Source of the DNA: Lentzea sp. NEAU-D7 | Lineage (GTDB): Bacteria > Actinomycetota > Actinomycetes > Mycobacteriales > Pseudonocardiaceae | Length of the DNA: 64,000 nucleotides | Direction of reading: 5' to 3' | Assembly (NCBI RefSeq): GCF_026242055.1 | Contig: NZ_JAPJDL010000009.1 | Coordinates: 190,362-254,361, forward strand | Part shown: positions 1 to 10,023 of the stretch, piece by piece | Layout of the letters: every line of letters starts with the position of its first letter | Numbering within the stretch: the stretch's first letter is position 1 | Made by a program: the position numbers and the translations under genes | The notes under the pieces: model-generated | Seen by the model: the letters and a program-made list of their open reading frames with translations, nothing else | Database searches by the model: none | Told to the model about the DNA's origin: nothing

Positions 1-6
1 CCCTCG

Positions 7-67
7 CCCCCCCCCCCGTTCCCGCCCCCCCCCCTGCGTGGGGCGGGCGGCCACCCCCCCCCCCCCC
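7..67. repeat. Poly-C homopolymer cluster
   Basis: Three long cytosine runs lie at 7-17 (11 C), 25-34 (10 C) and 54-67 (14 C), with a short G-rich patch between them. The tract sits 35 bases beyond the stop of the amidohydrolase that ends at 102, on its downstream side. On the minus strand it reads as G-runs that could form a quadruplex and act as a transcription road-block. It could equally be a low-quality assembly edge. Confidence 0.8.
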
Positions 68-101
68 GCCACAACACAGCTCAAACCGAGAGGGTTCCGC
101 T

Positions 102-1379
102 CTAGGCGAGAGCAGCCAACGCGGTGTGCACCATGACTCGAACCCCGACGAGGAGCGCGCGCTCGTCCAGGTCGAACGTCGGCTGGTGCAGGTCGCGCTG
201 CTTCTCCTGGCCGTTCCACACGCCGAGGCGTGCGAACGAGCCGGGCACGTGTTCCAGGTACCAGCCGAAGTCCTCGCCACCGGAGGACTGCTCGGTGCCC
301 GCGAGCGCGTCGTCACCCAGGGCGGCCTCGATGCCGGCGCGCAGGATCTGGGTGGACTCGCGCTCGTTGACCACCGGCGGCACGCCGCGGCGGTGGTGCA
401 GGTCGAAGCCGACGCCGGTCGGGGCCAGCAGGCCCGTCACCAGGTCCTTGACCAGCGGCTCCAGCTCGGCCCAGATGTCCCGGTCGCCGGTGCGCAGCGT
501 GCCGCGCACCAGGCCGTCCTGGGGCACCGCGTTCGGCGCCTCGCCCGCGTGCACCGCGCCCCACACCAGGACGGTGCCGGAGCGGGGGTCGACGCGGCGC
601 GACAGCATCGTGGGCAGGCCGGTGATGACCGTGCCGAGGGCGTGCACCAGGTCCGCGGTGAGGTGCGGGCGCGAGGTGTGGCCGCCCGGCGAGGACAGCC
701 GCAGCTCCAGCAGGTCGGAGGCCGACGTGATGGCGCCGATCCGCGTGCCGATGCGGCCGACCTGCAGACGCGGGTCGCAGTGCAGGCCGAAGATCCGCTC
801 CACGCCGTCGAGCCCGCCCGCGGCGAGCACGTCGAGCGCACCGCCCGGCATGACCTCCTCCGCCGGCTGGAACACCAGGCGGACGCGGCCCGGCAGCTCC
901 GTCGCCGAGGCGAGGGCCAGCGCCGTGCCGAGCAGGACCGTCGTGTGGGCGTCGTGACCGCACGCGTGCGACACACCGTCCACAGTGGATCCGAACGGCA
1001 GGCCGGTGTTCTCGTGCAGCGGCAGGGCGTCCATGTCCGCGCGGAGAGCCACGCAGCGGGGGCCGTGGCCGATGTCGCAGATCAGGCCCGTTCCGCCGGG
1101 GAGGATGCGCGGCTTGAGGCCGACCTCGCGCAGCAGCTTCGCCACGAGCTCGGTGGTGTTGTACTCGCGCCGGGACAGTTCGGGGTTGGCGTGGATGTGG
1201 CGCCGCCAGGCGACTACGTCGGCGGCGTGCGCCTTCAGCCAATCGTCGAGCCAGGCCGGGCCACGGCCTTCTCCGAGATCATCCACAGGAGACATGCTCA
1301 CCCCGGTGGGGCCGACAAGCATCTCAGGGGACGTCTTCACAGTTGAGGAACCCGAGGGCCGGGAGTCCAGAACCGTCAT
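102..1379 (-). CDS. amiA1: M20 family amidohydrolase (AmiA1-like)
   Basis: Predicted zinc-dependent M20 amidohydrolase of 425 residues, cytoplasmic, cleaving an N-acyl amino acid or related amide; the substrate is not visible. Family marks are the entry motif RRHIHANPELS, the metal segment SHACGHDAHTT, the EE pair in FQPAEEVMPGG and a C-terminal SSGGEDFGWYL. The dimerisation domain lies between. The ATG at 1379 was chosen because it overlaps the stop of the upstream paralogue as ATGA, which indicates translational coupling. The frame remains open upstream, so some annotations may be longer. About 40 residues precede the usual family start, so an internal Met is also possible. The pair plus downstream deoD matches amiA1-amiB1-deoD of mycobacteria (recalled synteny). 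Confidence 0.85.
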   Translation of the reverse strand: MTVLDSRPSGSSTVKTSPEMLVGPTGVSMSPVDDLGEGRGPAWLDDWLKAHAADVVAWRRHIHANPELSRREYNTTELVAKLLREVGLKPRILPGGTGLICDIGHGPRCVALRADMDALPLHENTGLPFGSTVDGVSHACGHDAHTTVLLGTALALASATELPGRVRLVFQPAEEVMPGGALDVLAAGGLDGVERIFGLHCDPRLQVGRIGTRIGAITSASDLLELRLSSPGGHTSRPHLTADLVHALGTVITGLPTMLSRRVDPRSGTVLVWGAVHAGEAPNAVPQDGLVRGTLRTGDRDIWAELEPLVKDLVTGLLAPTGVGFDLHHRRGVPPVVNERESTQILRAGIEAALGDDALAGTEQSSGGEDFGWYLEHVPGSFARLGVWNGQEKQRDLHQPTFDLDERALLVGVRVMVHTALAALA

Positions 1380-2548
1380 GCCGCACCTCCGCGGGCCAGC
1401 AGCCGTGCGCGCTGCCGGGAATCGGTGGCTGTCGCGATAGTCGTCCAGGCCATGGCAAGTGCTCCGTCGAGGAGCGCACGGTCGGCCGACGCCGAGGCAC
1501 AGGCGGTCGCGAACTCTAGTTGGTGGTTCACCGCGTCTCCGCAGTCGATGGCGATGGTCGGGTGGATGGCGGGCAACACTCTGGTGACGTTGCCCATGTC
1601 GGTGCTCCCGATCTTCTCCCGCTGTTCCTGTTCTGGCGAGAGCGGTCGTCTGCCCAGCTCGGTGGCCGCACGCCGGTAGGCGTCCGCGAGCCACGGATCG
1701 GGAGTCAACTCGGCGTAGATCGGTGAGACCTGCACGACCTCATGGGTGCAGCCGGTCGCGAGCGCACCGGCTGAGAAGCAGTCCCGGATCCGGTTCTCCA
1801 GTCGCTGCAGCGATTCCAGGTTCTCCGCCCTCACATCGAACATCGCCGATGCGCGGGCGGGTATTACGTTCGGCACGGTACCGCCGTTGGTGACGATGCC
1901 GCTGACCATCTGACCGGGCTCGAAGTGCTGCCGCAGCAGGCTGATCGACATCTGCGCGATCGTCACCGCGTCCGCGGCGTTGACGCCCAGGTGCGGGGCG
2001 GCGGCCGCGTGTGACGGCTTGCCCTTGTAGTGCACCTCGAGATCGGTGATCGCGAGCGATTTGGCGGCGCACGACTCGTACGGCGCCGGGTGCACCATCA
2101 TCGAGAGCGAGACGTCGTCGAACACGCCCCGTTCCAGCATCAGCACCTTGCCGCCGCCGACCTCTTCCGCCGGGGTCCCGATCACCTTCACGGTGACACC
2201 CAGCTGGTCAGCGATGTCACGCAGCGCGAGTGCCGTGCCGACGGACGCGGCGGCTATGACGTTGTGCCCGCACGCGTGCCCGACTTCGGGCAGAGCGTCG
2301 TACTCGGCACACAGTCCCAGGACGAGCTCGCCGTCGCCGAACGTGGCGACGAACGCGGTGTCGAGGTCCGCCACACCGCGGTCGACCTCGAAACCCTCCC
2401 CGACCAGCAAAGAGGTGATCTTCTCGACGCTGCGGTGCTCCTCGAAGGCCAGCTCAGGCTCGGCGTGGATCGAGTGCGACAGGTCCAGCAGCGCGTCCGA
2501 GTACCGCTCGACGGTCGAGCGCGTGCTGATCTTCAAGTCGGTACCCAT
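1376..2548 (-). CDS. amiB1: M20 family amidohydrolase (AmiB1-like)
   Basis: Second M20 peptidase/amidohydrolase, 390 residues, upstream gene of the pair. It shows SIHAEPELAFEEH near the N terminus, GHACGHNVIAAA as the metal-binding segment and GTPAEEVGGGK with the catalytic/metal Glu pair. It belongs to the AbgB/p-aminobenzoyl-glutamate hydrolase-like branch, so an acyl-glutamate or similar amide is a plausible substrate; that is inference. The ATG at 2548 matches the family length; an in-frame ATG at 2662 would add 38 residues with no family similarity. A GGATGG stretch precedes the chosen start. Stop and next start overlap by 4 bases, so both proteins are made from one message. Confidence 0.85.
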   Translation of the reverse strand: MGTDLKISTRSTVERYSDALLDLSHSIHAEPELAFEEHRSVEKITSLLVGEGFEVDRGVADLDTAFVATFGDGELVLGLCAEYDALPEVGHACGHNVIAAASVGTALALRDIADQLGVTVKVIGTPAEEVGGGKVLMLERGVFDDVSLSMMVHPAPYESCAAKSLAITDLEVHYKGKPSHAAAAPHLGVNAADAVTIAQMSISLLRQHFEPGQMVSGIVTNGGTVPNVIPARASAMFDVRAENLESLQRLENRIRDCFSAGALATGCTHEVVQVSPIYAELTPDPWLADAYRRAATELGRRPLSPEQEQREKIGSTDMGNVTRVLPAIHPTIAIDCGDAVNHQLEFATACASASADRALLDGALAMAWTTIATATDSRQRARLLARGGAA

Positions 2549-2708
2549 TTGCCACCATCCTGCATCACCACCTGTGGGACGCGGTGCGCTGATGATGATC
2601 AACCAGACGGCCGGTCGCAGCGCTGCGCCAAGCGGCGAGCGAGTTTCGGTCTGACCGATCAACGATGACGCAAATGGTCGGGAGACACGCTTAACTTTGA
2701 CTATTCCG

Positions 2709-2723
2709 TCCCACCAGGTGGGA
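2709..2723. promoter_or_regulatory. 15-bp inverted repeat, possible operator or weak terminator
   Basis: A perfect 7-bp inverted repeat TCCCACC-A-GGTGGGA lies between the start of the amidohydrolase pair (2548) and the stop of the small membrane protein (2753). No T-run follows, so it may be an operator for the amiB1-amiA1 operon, or a terminator for the gene ending at 2753. No regulator is identifiable. Confidence 0.35.
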
Positions 2724-2752
2724 TGGACCGTCTCACGCCGAGCGGCCCCCGG

Positions 2753-3046
2753 CTAGCCCTTCTTGGCAGCCCGCTCCTTGCGCCACTTCGCCCACCGCTT
2801 CTTGTTGCGGTAGTAGACCAGCACGAACAGCAGAACGGCGATGCCGCCGATCCACAGCTTGCGCTTGGTCTCCTCGCGCGCTTCAGGCGACGGCTCCTGC
2901 GGCGCGTTCACGTCGGGAGCCGGATTCACTGTCGTCTGCTGCGCGGCCGGCGCAGGCGCGTTCGCCGCCTCTTGCGCGGACGCCACTCCGGCGATCCCGA
3001 GAACGCTCATCAGCGAGAACACGCAGGCCAGCAGCAACCTCGACAT
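2753..3046 (-). CDS. Small secreted/membrane protein with signal peptide
   Basis: Unrecognised 97-residue protein. It starts with a clear signal peptide (MSRLLLACVFSLMSV... ending near ASA), followed by an Ala/Pro/Gln-rich extracytoplasmic stretch. One hydrophobic segment (LWIGGIAVLLFVLVYY) comes next, then a strongly basic tail ending RKERAAKKG. The predicted topology is a periplasm-side loop anchored by one helix with a cytoplasmic basic end. The ATG at 3046 places the signal peptide at the N terminus; an upstream start at 3085 would add 13 residues. It lies 56 bases downstream of meaB on the same strand and may be cotranscribed. No function is proposed. Confidence 0.7.
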   Translation of the reverse strand: MSRLLLACVFSLMSVLGIAGVASAQEAANAPAPAAQQTTVNPAPDVNAPQEPSPEAREETKRKLWIGGIAVLLFVLVYYRNKKRWAKWRKERAAKKG

Positions 3047-3102
3047 GGCCTGAACTGTACCTCGAATACCACGATCGAAGGTCACCCAAACTAGCTAAGC
3101 GC

Positions 3103-4095
3103 TCACCGTGAGTCCGATTGGAACGCCTTCAAAATCTGCTCTGCCGCAAGGGTGGCGGTGAGCTCTCCCAGCCTGACCTTCTCTTCCAGAGAGGGGGCCA
3201 GAGAACGCACGGCGGCGCTCTCGCGCACCTGTCGCCACAGTTCGTCGCGGACCATCATCCAGGTCCATTCGACCTGCTGGCGCCGGCGGCGTTCGTCCAG
3301 TTCCCCGGCGTCGGTCAGGGTCCTGCGGTGTTCCAGCACTCGGGACCACAACTCGTCGAGACCGGTTCCGGTGAGACCCGAGCACGTGAGCACGGGCGGG
3401 TGCCACAGCGCGTCCGGCGGGCGCAGGAGCTTCAGCGCCCCGGCCAGTTCGCGCGCGGCCTTGCGGGCGTCCAGCTCGTGTTCGCCGTCGGCCTTGTTGA
3501 CCGCGATGACGTCCGCGAGCTCCAGGATGCCCTTCTTGATGCCCTGGAGCTGATCGCCGGTGCGCGCGAGGGTCAGGAACAGCGAGCAGTCCGTCATGTT
3601 CGCGACGGCCACCTCGGACTGCCCGACGCCGACCGTCTCGACCAGCACCACGTCGAAGCCCGCGGCCTCGACGAGCACGATCGTCTCGCGGGTGGCCTGC
3701 GCGACGCCGCCGAGCGTTCCCGACGTCGGAGAGGGCCGGATGAACGCCTTCTCGTTCACCGACAGCCGCTGCATCCGCGTCTTGTCGCCCAGGATGCTGC
3801 CGCCGGTGCGCGTGGAGGACGGGTCGACGGCAAGCACCGCGACGCGGTGCCCCTGCTCGGTCAGCATGGTGCCGAGGGCGTCGATGAACGTCGACTTGCC
3901 CACGCCGGGCACGCCCGTGATGCCGACCCGGATCGCGTCGCCCGACTTCGGCAACAGCTCGACCAGCAGCTCCTGGGCCTTGGCCCGGTGGTCCGCGCGC
4001 GTCGACTCGACCAGCGTGATCGCCTTGGCGAGCACACCGCGGTTGCCGTCGAGGACGCCCTTGGTGTACTCGGCGACGTCGACCGTCCTAGCCAT
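3103..4095 (-). CDS. meaB: Methylmalonyl-CoA mutase-associated GTPase MeaB
   Basis: G3E-type P-loop GTPase of 330 residues that protects and loads the adenosylcobalamin-dependent mutase. The Walker A is GVPGVGKST near residue 60, followed by the LAVDPSS segment, the ETVGVGQSE switch II region and the NKAD guanine-specificity motif. The start overlaps the 3' end of mutB by 8 bases, as expected for a chaperone made with its client. The adjacent mutase genes make MeaB the likely name over ArgK, the older label of the same family. The C terminus is slightly short but complete. Confidence 0.93.
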   Translation of the reverse strand: MARTVDVAEYTKGVLDGNRGVLAKAITLVESTRADHRAKAQELLVELLPKSGDAIRVGITGVPGVGKSTFIDALGTMLTEQGHRVAVLAVDPSSTRTGGSILGDKTRMQRLSVNEKAFIRPSPTSGTLGGVAQATRETIVLVEAAGFDVVLVETVGVGQSEVAVANMTDCSLFLTLARTGDQLQGIKKGILELADVIAVNKADGEHELDARKAARELAGALKLLRPPDALWHPPVLTCSGLTGTGLDELWSRVLEHRRTLTDAGELDERRRRQQVEWTWMMVRDELWRQVRESAAVRSLAPSLEEKVRLGELTATLAAEQILKAFQSDSR

Positions 4096-6223
4096 GGTGC
4101 CCGAGCTGGTCCGCGAGCTTCACCAGCAGGTCCTTGGCCGCGTCCGCGATCACGGTGCCGGGCGGGAAGATCGCCGCCGCACCCGCCGCGTACAGCTCGT
4201 CGAAGTCCTGCGGCGGGATGACGCCGCCGACGACGATCATGATGTCCTCGCGGCCGAGGTTCGCGAGCTCCTCGCGCAGCGCCGGCACCAGCGTGAGGTG
4301 ACCGGCGGCGAGCGAGGACACGCCGACGATGTGCACGTCGGCCTCGACGGCCTGGCGCGCGACCTCGTCCGGCGTCTGGAACAGCGGGCCGACGTCGACG
4401 TCGAAGCCGAGGTCGGCGAACGCCGTGGCGATGACCTTCTGACCGCGGTCGTGCCCGTCCTGGCCCATCTTCGCGACCAGGATGCGGGGGCGGCGGCCTT
4501 CCTCCTCCGCGAACGTCTCGACGACCTCGCGGCAGGCGTCCACGTTGGACACTGAGCCGACCTCCTGCCGGTACACGCCGGAAATGGTTCGGATCTGCGC
4601 GCTGTGCCGGCCCCACACCTTGCCCAGCGCCTCGGAGATCTCGCCGACGGTGGCCTTGGCGCGGGCGGCGTTGATCGCCAGCTCCAGCAGGTTGCCCTCA
4701 CCGCTCGCCGCCCTGGTCAGGGCCTCCAGCGTGCCGTCCACCTCGGACTGGTCGCGTTCTTCCCTGAGCCTGCGGAGCTTGTCGAGCTGCTGGACGCGCA
4801 CGCCGGCGTTGTCGACCTTGAGGACCTCGATCTTCTCGTCGGTGTCCACCAGGTACTTGTTGACGCCGATGACGGGCTGGCGTCCGGAGTCGATGCGCGC
4901 CTGCGTGCGGGCGGCGGCCTCCTCGATGCGCAGCTTCGGGATGCCCTCGTCGATCGCGCGGGCCATGCCGCCGGCCTTCTCGACCTCGGTGATGTGCTCC
5001 CAGGCCTTCGCGGCGAGCTCCGCGGTGAGCCGTTCGACGTAGGCGCTGCCGCCCCACGGGTCGATCACGCGCGTCGTGCCGGACTCCTGCTGCAGGAGGA
5101 GCTGGGTGTTGCGGGCGATGCGCGCGGAGAAGTCCGTCGGGAGCGCGAGGGCTTCGTCGAGTGCGTTGGTGTGCAACGACTGCGTGTGCCCCTGCGTCGC
5201 CGCCATCGCCTCGACGCACGTGCGCGCGACGTTGTTGAACACGTCCTGCGCGGTCAGCGACCAGCCGGAGGTCTGGCAGTGCGTGCGCAGGCTGAGCGAC
5301 TTCTGGCTCTTCGGCTCGAAGTCGTTGACCAGCTTCGCCCACAGCAGGCGCGCGGCCCGCATCTTGGCGATCTCCATGAAGTAGTTCATGCCGATCGCCC
5401 AGAAGAAGCTCAGGCGCGGCGCGAACTTGTCGACGTCCAGCCCCGCCGCCCGGCCTGCGCGGATGTACTCGACGCCGTCCGCGAGCGTGTACGCCAGCTC
5501 CAGGTCGGCCGTCGCCCCGGCCTCCTGCATGTGGTAGCCGGAGATCGAGATGGAGTTGTACTTCGGCATGTGCTGGGAGGTGTAGCTGAAGATGTCGGAG
5601 ATGATCCGCATCGACGCCGCGGGCGGGTAGATGTAGGTGTTGCGGACCATGAACTCCTTGAGGATGTCGTTCTGGATCGTCCCCATGAGCTGTTCCGGCT
5701 TCACCCCCTGCTCCTCCGCAGCCACCACGAACAGCGCGAGGATCGGCAGCACCGCGCCGTTCATCGTCATCGACACGGACATCTTGTCGAGCGGGATGCC
5801 GTCGAACAGCGTGCGCATGTCGTAGATGGAGTCGATCGCGACACCGGCCATGCCGACGTCACCGGCGACGCGCGGGTGGTCCGAGTCGTAGCCGCGGTGG
5901 GTGGCGAGGTCGAAGGCGACGCTCAGCCCCTTCTGCCCGGCCGCGAGGTTGCGGCGGTAGAAGGCGTTCGACTCCTCGGCCGTCGAGAAACCCGCGTACT
6001 GGCGCACGGTCCACGGCTGGTTGACGTACATCGTCGGGTACGGGCCGCGCAGGAACGGCGCGATGCCGGGGTACGTCCGCAGGAAGTCGAGACCCTCCAC
6101 ATCGGACGGACCGTAGACCGGCTTGACCGCGATGCCCTCCGGCGTCTCCCACGACGGCAGGTCCGTCTCGTACTTCGCCTGCGGGAGAGGACCGAGGTCG
6201 ATGTCCGCGAAGTTGGGGATCAT
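4088..6223 (-). CDS. mutB: Methylmalonyl-CoA mutase large (catalytic) subunit
   Basis: The 711-residue subunit interconverts (R)-methylmalonyl-CoA and succinyl-CoA using adenosylcobalamin. The N-terminal TIM barrel includes [18 protein letters not shown] and the HRGYDSD segment. The C-terminal B12 domain contains the base-off motif D-G-H-D-R-G with the cobalt-ligating His near residue 591, followed by GVSSLAAGH. The gene lies between mutA and meaB and overlaps both (ATGA with mutA, 8 bases with meaB). It joins propionate, odd-chain and branched-chain catabolism to the TCA cycle, or runs in reverse to supply methylmalonyl-CoA for polyketides. No epimerase gene is in the window. Confidence 0.96.
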   Translation of the reverse strand: MIPNFADIDLGPLPQAKYETDLPSWETPEGIAVKPVYGPSDVEGLDFLRTYPGIAPFLRGPYPTMYVNQPWTVRQYAGFSTAEESNAFYRRNLAAGQKGLSVAFDLATHRGYDSDHPRVAGDVGMAGVAIDSIYDMRTLFDGIPLDKMSVSMTMNGAVLPILALFVVAAEEQGVKPEQLMGTIQNDILKEFMVRNTYIYPPAASMRIISDIFSYTSQHMPKYNSISISGYHMQEAGATADLELAYTLADGVEYIRAGRAAGLDVDKFAPRLSFFWAIGMNYFMEIAKMRAARLLWAKLVNDFEPKSQKSLSLRTHCQTSGWSLTAQDVFNNVARTCVEAMAATQGHTQSLHTNALDEALALPTDFSARIARNTQLLLQQESGTTRVIDPWGGSAYVERLTAELAAKAWEHITEVEKAGGMARAIDEGIPKLRIEEAAARTQARIDSGRQPVIGVNKYLVDTDEKIEVLKVDNAGVRVQQLDKLRRLREERDQSEVDGTLEALTRAASGEGNLLELAINAARAKATVGEISEALGKVWGRHSAQIRTISGVYRQEVGSVSNVDACREVVETFAEEEGRRPRILVAKMGQDGHDRGQKVIATAFADLGFDVDVGPLFQTPDEVARQAVEADVHIVGVSSLAAGHLTLVPALREELANLGREDIMIVVGGVIPPQDFDELYAAGAAAIFPPGTVIADAAKDLLVKLADQLGHHG

Positions 6224-8286
6224 CGCTCCACTCCCTTAGCTTCCTTTGCGGCAAGGAACGCGTACGTGTCGTTGAGGATTTCCAGCGCGGGACAGCCCGT
6301 GAAGACGAAGCCGTCCACGTCCGCGTCGGTCTTCTTGCCCGCCAGGAGCACCCGCTCGGCACCGGCCTGGCGCAGCGCCTCGACGGTGGCGACGGCCTGC
6401 TCGGCGTAGCTCGACTCGCTGCCGCACAGGACGGCGACCCTCGCGCCGGACTCCTCGAACTTCTGCGCCACGTCCTCGGGGGTCCTGGTCGGGCCCGCGT
6501 TCGGGGTGGCGAAGCCGCCGGCGTTGAACAGGTTCGCGGCGAAGGTGGCCCTGGCGGTGTGGGCGGCCACCGGGCCGAGGGTGGCCAGGAAGACCTGGGG
6601 GCGTTCGGGCTGGGCGTCGGCTAGGTCGCGCAGCTCTTCGAAGGCCTGTGCATAACGGACCCGTGGCAGCCCGAAATTGTCGGACCTGGTTGAGAAGATT
6701 GGAGTGGGGGGCGTGTCCCCCCAGGGGGCCTGCGAATCGGAATCGATTCCGGGGGTGTGCTCGGCACCAGAGGCGCGCTCGGCACTAGAGGCGGGCCCGG
6801 CTCCAAGCACGGGCTCGGTTCCAACTGCGGGCTCGACACCAGAAGCGAGCCCGGCACCAGAAGCGCGCTCGGCTCCAAGCGCGGGCTCGGTTCCAAGAGC
6901 GGGCTCGGTTCCAAGAGCGGGCTCTGCACCAGAAGCGCGCACGACACCAGAGGTGCGCGCGGCACCAGAGGCGGGCTCGGCACCAGAGGCGGGCTCGGCA
7001 CCAGAGGCGGGCTCGGCACCAGAGGCGGGCTCGGCACCAGGCAGGGGGTCGCGGACCACCGGCTTCTCGCCGAGGTTCGGGAACTCGCTCACCCCCGTGA
7101 TCGGGTCGCTGCGATCCGCGAGCCGAGCCGACCGGGCAGCCCAGGTGGCGGCGATCCGCGAGGCGACCAACGATCCGGCCGAGTCGATCCCACCGGCCCG
7201 CTCGATCTCCTGGAACCAGGCCCAGGCCTCCACGGCGAGGGCGTCCGTCAGCTTCTCGACGTACCAGGAGCCGGCGGCCGGGTCGATCACCTCACCGAGG
7301 TGCGACTCCTCCAGCAGCAGGTTCTGCGTGTTGCGGGCGATCCGCCGCGCGAACTCGTCCGGCAGGCCGATGGCCGCGTCGAACGGCTGCACGGTCACCG
7401 AGTCGGCTCCGCCGAGGCCCGCGGCCAGCGTGGCGACGGTCGTGCGCAGCATGTTCACCCACGGGTCGCGGCGGGTCATCATCGCCGAGGACGTCACCGC
7501 GTGCTGGACCTGCACGGTCTCGACGCCGGACACCTCGGCGACCCGTGCCCACAGCCGGCGCGCGGCCCGCAGCTTGGCGATCGTCATGAACTGGTCGGCC
7601 GTCGCGGCGTACCGGAACTCCAGCTGCGCGAAGGCCTCCTCGTCCGTGAAGCCCGCCTCGGTCAGCGCCCGGAGGTACGAGACCGCCAGCGCGAGAGAGG
7701 CGCCCAGTTCCTCGGAGTCGGAACCGCCTGCGTCGTGGAACGGCAGCGCGTTCACCACGACGGTCCGCAGGCCCGGGAACTGCGCGCGAGCCTGCTTGAT
7801 GACGTCGAGGGCCTCACCCGAAGGTGTCAGTGCCAGGTTGCCGCGCACGTCGGCGGCCAGCACCGGCGCCTGGTCGTAGATCCGCAGCATCGCGCGTGCG
7901 GCCTCGACGGAACCGTCGAGCACGATCGGCGCGAGATCGAGGTAGACCCCGTCCAGCAGGCGCTCCAGCGACGAGGCCGGCACGGCGAGCCACAGCGAGG
8001 TGACGCCGCCCTCCAGGTCGTTCATGAGCGCGACCGGGTCGGGGACGAGGTGGCGCTGGCGGACGTCCCAGCCCTGCTTCACCGGGGCGAGCGCGTACGG
8101 CTCCAGGGCGTCGTCGAGGGTGTAGAGCGGCTGGAGCTCGATGCCGTCGTACGTCTTCGTGACCAGCGACTCGAAGCTCGCACCGGTCTTGGAGAGGACA
8201 GCGTCGACCAGCTCACGCCATTGCTCCCTCGACGCGGCGGGGAACTCGTTCGGGCGGAATTCGGCGGGCAAGGCCAACTCCATCAT
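6220..8286 (-). CDS. mutA: Methylmalonyl-CoA mutase small subunit with repeat-expanded linker
   Basis: The 688-residue non-catalytic partner of MutB. The N-terminal part is a mutase TIM barrel (for example [19 protein letters not shown]). The C-terminal B12-like domain lacks the D-x-H-x-x-G cobalamin ligand (it reads GPVAAHTAR), as is normal for this subunit. Between them, residues about 417-512 are sixteen degenerate hexads of the type G-A-E-P-A-S encoded by 18-bp repeats. Family members are usually nearer 600 residues, so the repeat accounts for the extra length. The ATG at 8286 gives MMELALP; an ATG one codon downstream is equally possible. It is the first gene of the mutA-mutB-meaB operon, divergent from the kinase at 8377. 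Confidence 0.93.
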   Translation of the reverse strand: MMELALPAEFRPNEFPAASREQWRELVDAVLSKTGASFESLVTKTYDGIELQPLYTLDDALEPYALAPVKQGWDVRQRHLVPDPVALMNDLEGGVTSLWLAVPASSLERLLDGVYLDLAPIVLDGSVEAARAMLRIYDQAPVLAADVRGNLALTPSGEALDVIKQARAQFPGLRTVVVNALPFHDAGGSDSEELGASLALAVSYLRALTEAGFTDEEAFAQLEFRYAATADQFMTIAKLRAARRLWARVAEVSGVETVQVQHAVTSSAMMTRRDPWVNMLRTTVATLAAGLGGADSVTVQPFDAAIGLPDEFARRIARNTQNLLLEESHLGEVIDPAAGSWYVEKLTDALAVEAWAWFQEIERAGGIDSAGSLVASRIAATWAARSARLADRSDPITGVSEFPNLGEKPVVRDPLPGAEPASGAEPASGAEPASGAEPASGAARTSGVVRASGAEPALGTEPALGTEPALGAERASGAGLASGVEPAVGTEPVLGAGPASSAERASGAEHTPGIDSDSQAPWGDTPPTPIFSTRSDNFGLPRVRYAQAFEELRDLADAQPERPQVFLATLGPVAAHTARATFAANLFNAGGFATPNAGPTRTPEDVAQKFEESGARVAVLCGSESSYAEQAVATVEALRQAGAERVLLAGKKTDADVDGFVFTGCPALEILNDTYAFLAAKEAKGVER
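6751..7038 (-). repeat. 18-bp tandem repeat encoding (GAEPAS)n in MutA
   Basis: Sixteen in-frame 18-base units encode hexapeptides such as GAEPAS, GTEPAL and GAERAS. The four units nearest 7038 are identical; divergence increases towards 6751. The gradient suggests recent slippage at one end. All repeat frames are open on both strands, which produces spurious antisense ORFs. Confidence 0.9.
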
Positions 8287-8376
8287 GCGTTGCAGTTTTA
8301 CCGACCGGTACGTGCACGGCTATGTGAGGTTCACCGCCGTTAACGATGCAGTCAGTGTGTCAGGAAGAATCGAGGA

Positions 8377-10014
8377 GTGGAAAAGGCTGACCTGAAGCGC
8401 CTGATCGCGGAGCGGTATCAGTTGCTGCACGTGCTCGGCCAAGGCTCCATGGGCACGGTGTGGGCCGCCCGCGACGAGGTGCTGGGCAGGCAGGTCGCCG
8501 TGAAGGGCATCCTGCACACCCCGGGCATGCCGGACGCCGAGGCAGCTCAGCTGCGCGAACGGACCATGCGCGAGGCGCGTGCGGTCGCCGCGCTGTCCCA
8601 CCCGAACCTCGTGACGCTCTACGACGTCGTCCAGCACGACGGCGACCCGTACGTGGTGATGGAGCTGGTGCCGTCGCGCAGTCTCGGCGAGGTGCTGCAG
8701 GAGCAGGGCTGCCTCACCGAGAAGCAGGGCGCGGCGGTGCTGGACGCGGTCGCGGCGGCGCTGGAGTCGGCGCACCGGGCGGGCATCACGCATCGGGACG
8801 TGAAGCCCGGCAACGTGCTCATCGCCGACGACGGGCGGGTCAAGCTCACCGACTTCGGCATCGCGCGCAACGTCGCCGAGGCCACCATGACCGCGCGCGG
8901 GATCACGCTCGGCACGCCCGCCTACATCGCGCCCGAGGTGGCGCAGGGCGGGGGCGTGTCGGCGGCCGCGGACAGGTGGTCGCTCGGCGCCACGGTGTGG
9001 GCCGCGATGGCCGGCGAGCCGCCGTACGTGGGCAAGAACGTCATGCAGACGATCAACGCGGTGATCAACGGCGACGTGCCCGTACCGGCCGGCGCCGGCC
9101 GGCTCGCGCCGGTGATCAGCGGGTTGATGCGCAAGGAACCGACCGAACGCCTGTCGCTCGTCGACGTGCGCAAGCAGGTCTACCCGCTGCTGCCGGAGCC
9201 CGGCACGGACGCGTTCGAGGTCCGCGCGGCGGTGCAACCGCCCGTCATCGTGCGGCCCAAGCCGAAGATCGAGCCGGACGCACCGCTCGCCGACGACCCG
9301 GGCCCGCTGCCGTTCCTCGTCACGAAGCCGCTCGGCCCCCAGCGCCGGCGAGGACGGTTGACCTCGGCGTTGGTGCTGGTCGTGGCCGTGCTGCTGTTCG
9401 TGGCGGGTTCCGGCGGCGGCTTCGTGCTGACCAGGCTCGCCGCGGGTGCCCCGCTGCTGCCGCCGACCGAGCAGACCCTGCCGACGCTGCCGACCCTGCC
9501 CACGTCGGCGACGCTGCAGCCCCGCACCGCGTCGGCCGTGCTGGCCAACGGTGACCAGGGCGGCAAGTTCGCGCTGCAGGTCGAGCAGAGCTGGACGACC
9601 TACGCCGAGCAGCGGTCCGCCGAACAGCGGCTGCCGGCCTCGGCGATGGTGCACTTCGTGTCCGGCAGCGGCGCGTACGAGGTGACGGTCCAGCGGTTCC
9701 CCGAGTACTACCCGAAGCGCGACATCAAGACGTACGTCGCCGGGGTGCAGGGGCGCTGGCCCGGCCGGTTCTTCGGTGGCGAGATGGCACCGACGCCGGA
9801 CCTGGCGGGGCCGCACAGCGAGCCCAGCGTCCAGTTCATCTACCGGACGGTCGAGGGTGACGAGCCCAACGCGCTGCGCAGGACGCACTTCTCCCGCGTG
9901 CTGCCGTACGGCACCGACCTGTGGGTGATCGAAGTGGTGGTCCCCACAGAGCAGGAGGACGAGGCGCGCGTACGGCTGTTCGACGCGATCGCCTCGACGT
10001 TCGCCCCGGTTTAA
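8377..10014 (+). CDS. Transmembrane serine/threonine protein kinase (PknB family)
   Basis: The 545-residue receptor-like kinase has a cytoplasmic Hanks domain at residues about 10-270: glycine loop GQGSMG, lysine K43 in VAVK, catalytic H139-R140-D141 in HRDVKPGN, DFG, and GTPAYIAPE. A linker leads to one transmembrane helix at about 327-349. The roughly 195-residue extracytoplasmic domain is of unknown ligand, preceded by a Thr/Pro-rich stretch, with no PASTA repeats. The GTG at 8377 is supported by AGGAAG nine bases upstream. The next gene, PNP, starts 9 bases after the stop, so they may share a transcript. Targets are unknown. Confidence 0.92.
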   Translation: MEKADLKRLIAERYQLLHVLGQGSMGTVWAARDEVLGRQVAVKGILHTPGMPDAEAAQLRERTMREARAVAALSHPNLVTLYDVVQHDGDPYVVMELVPSRSLGEVLQEQGCLTEKQGAAVLDAVAAALESAHRAGITHRDVKPGNVLIADDGRVKLTDFGIARNVAEATMTARGITLGTPAYIAPEVAQGGGVSAAADRWSLGATVWAAMAGEPPYVGKNVMQTINAVINGDVPVPAGAGRLAPVISGLMRKEPTERLSLVDVRKQVYPLLPEPGTDAFEVRAAVQPPVIVRPKPKIEPDAPLADDPGPLPFLVTKPLGPQRRRGRLTSALVLVVAVLLFVAGSGGGFVLTRLAAGAPLLPPTEQTLPTLPTLPTSATLQPRTASAVLANGDQGGKFALQVEQSWTTYAEQRSAEQRLPASAMVHFVSGSGAYEVTVQRFPEYYPKRDIKTYVAGVQGRWPGRFFGGEMAPTPDLAGPHSEPSVQFIYRTVEGDEPNALRRTHFSRVLPYGTDLWVIEVVVPTEQEDEARVRLFDAIASTFAPV

Positions 10015-10023
10015 GCTCTCGCG

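Noticed and set aside
1380-1694. N-terminal extension of the first amidohydrolase
   Set aside because: It lies wholly inside the upstream paralogue in another frame and would break the usual ATGA coupling.
6621-7037. Repeat-rich open frames (SPPLVP type) in other frames of the MutA linker
   Set aside because: They arise because the 18-bp unit lacks stops in several frames; only the MutA frame joins two conserved domains.
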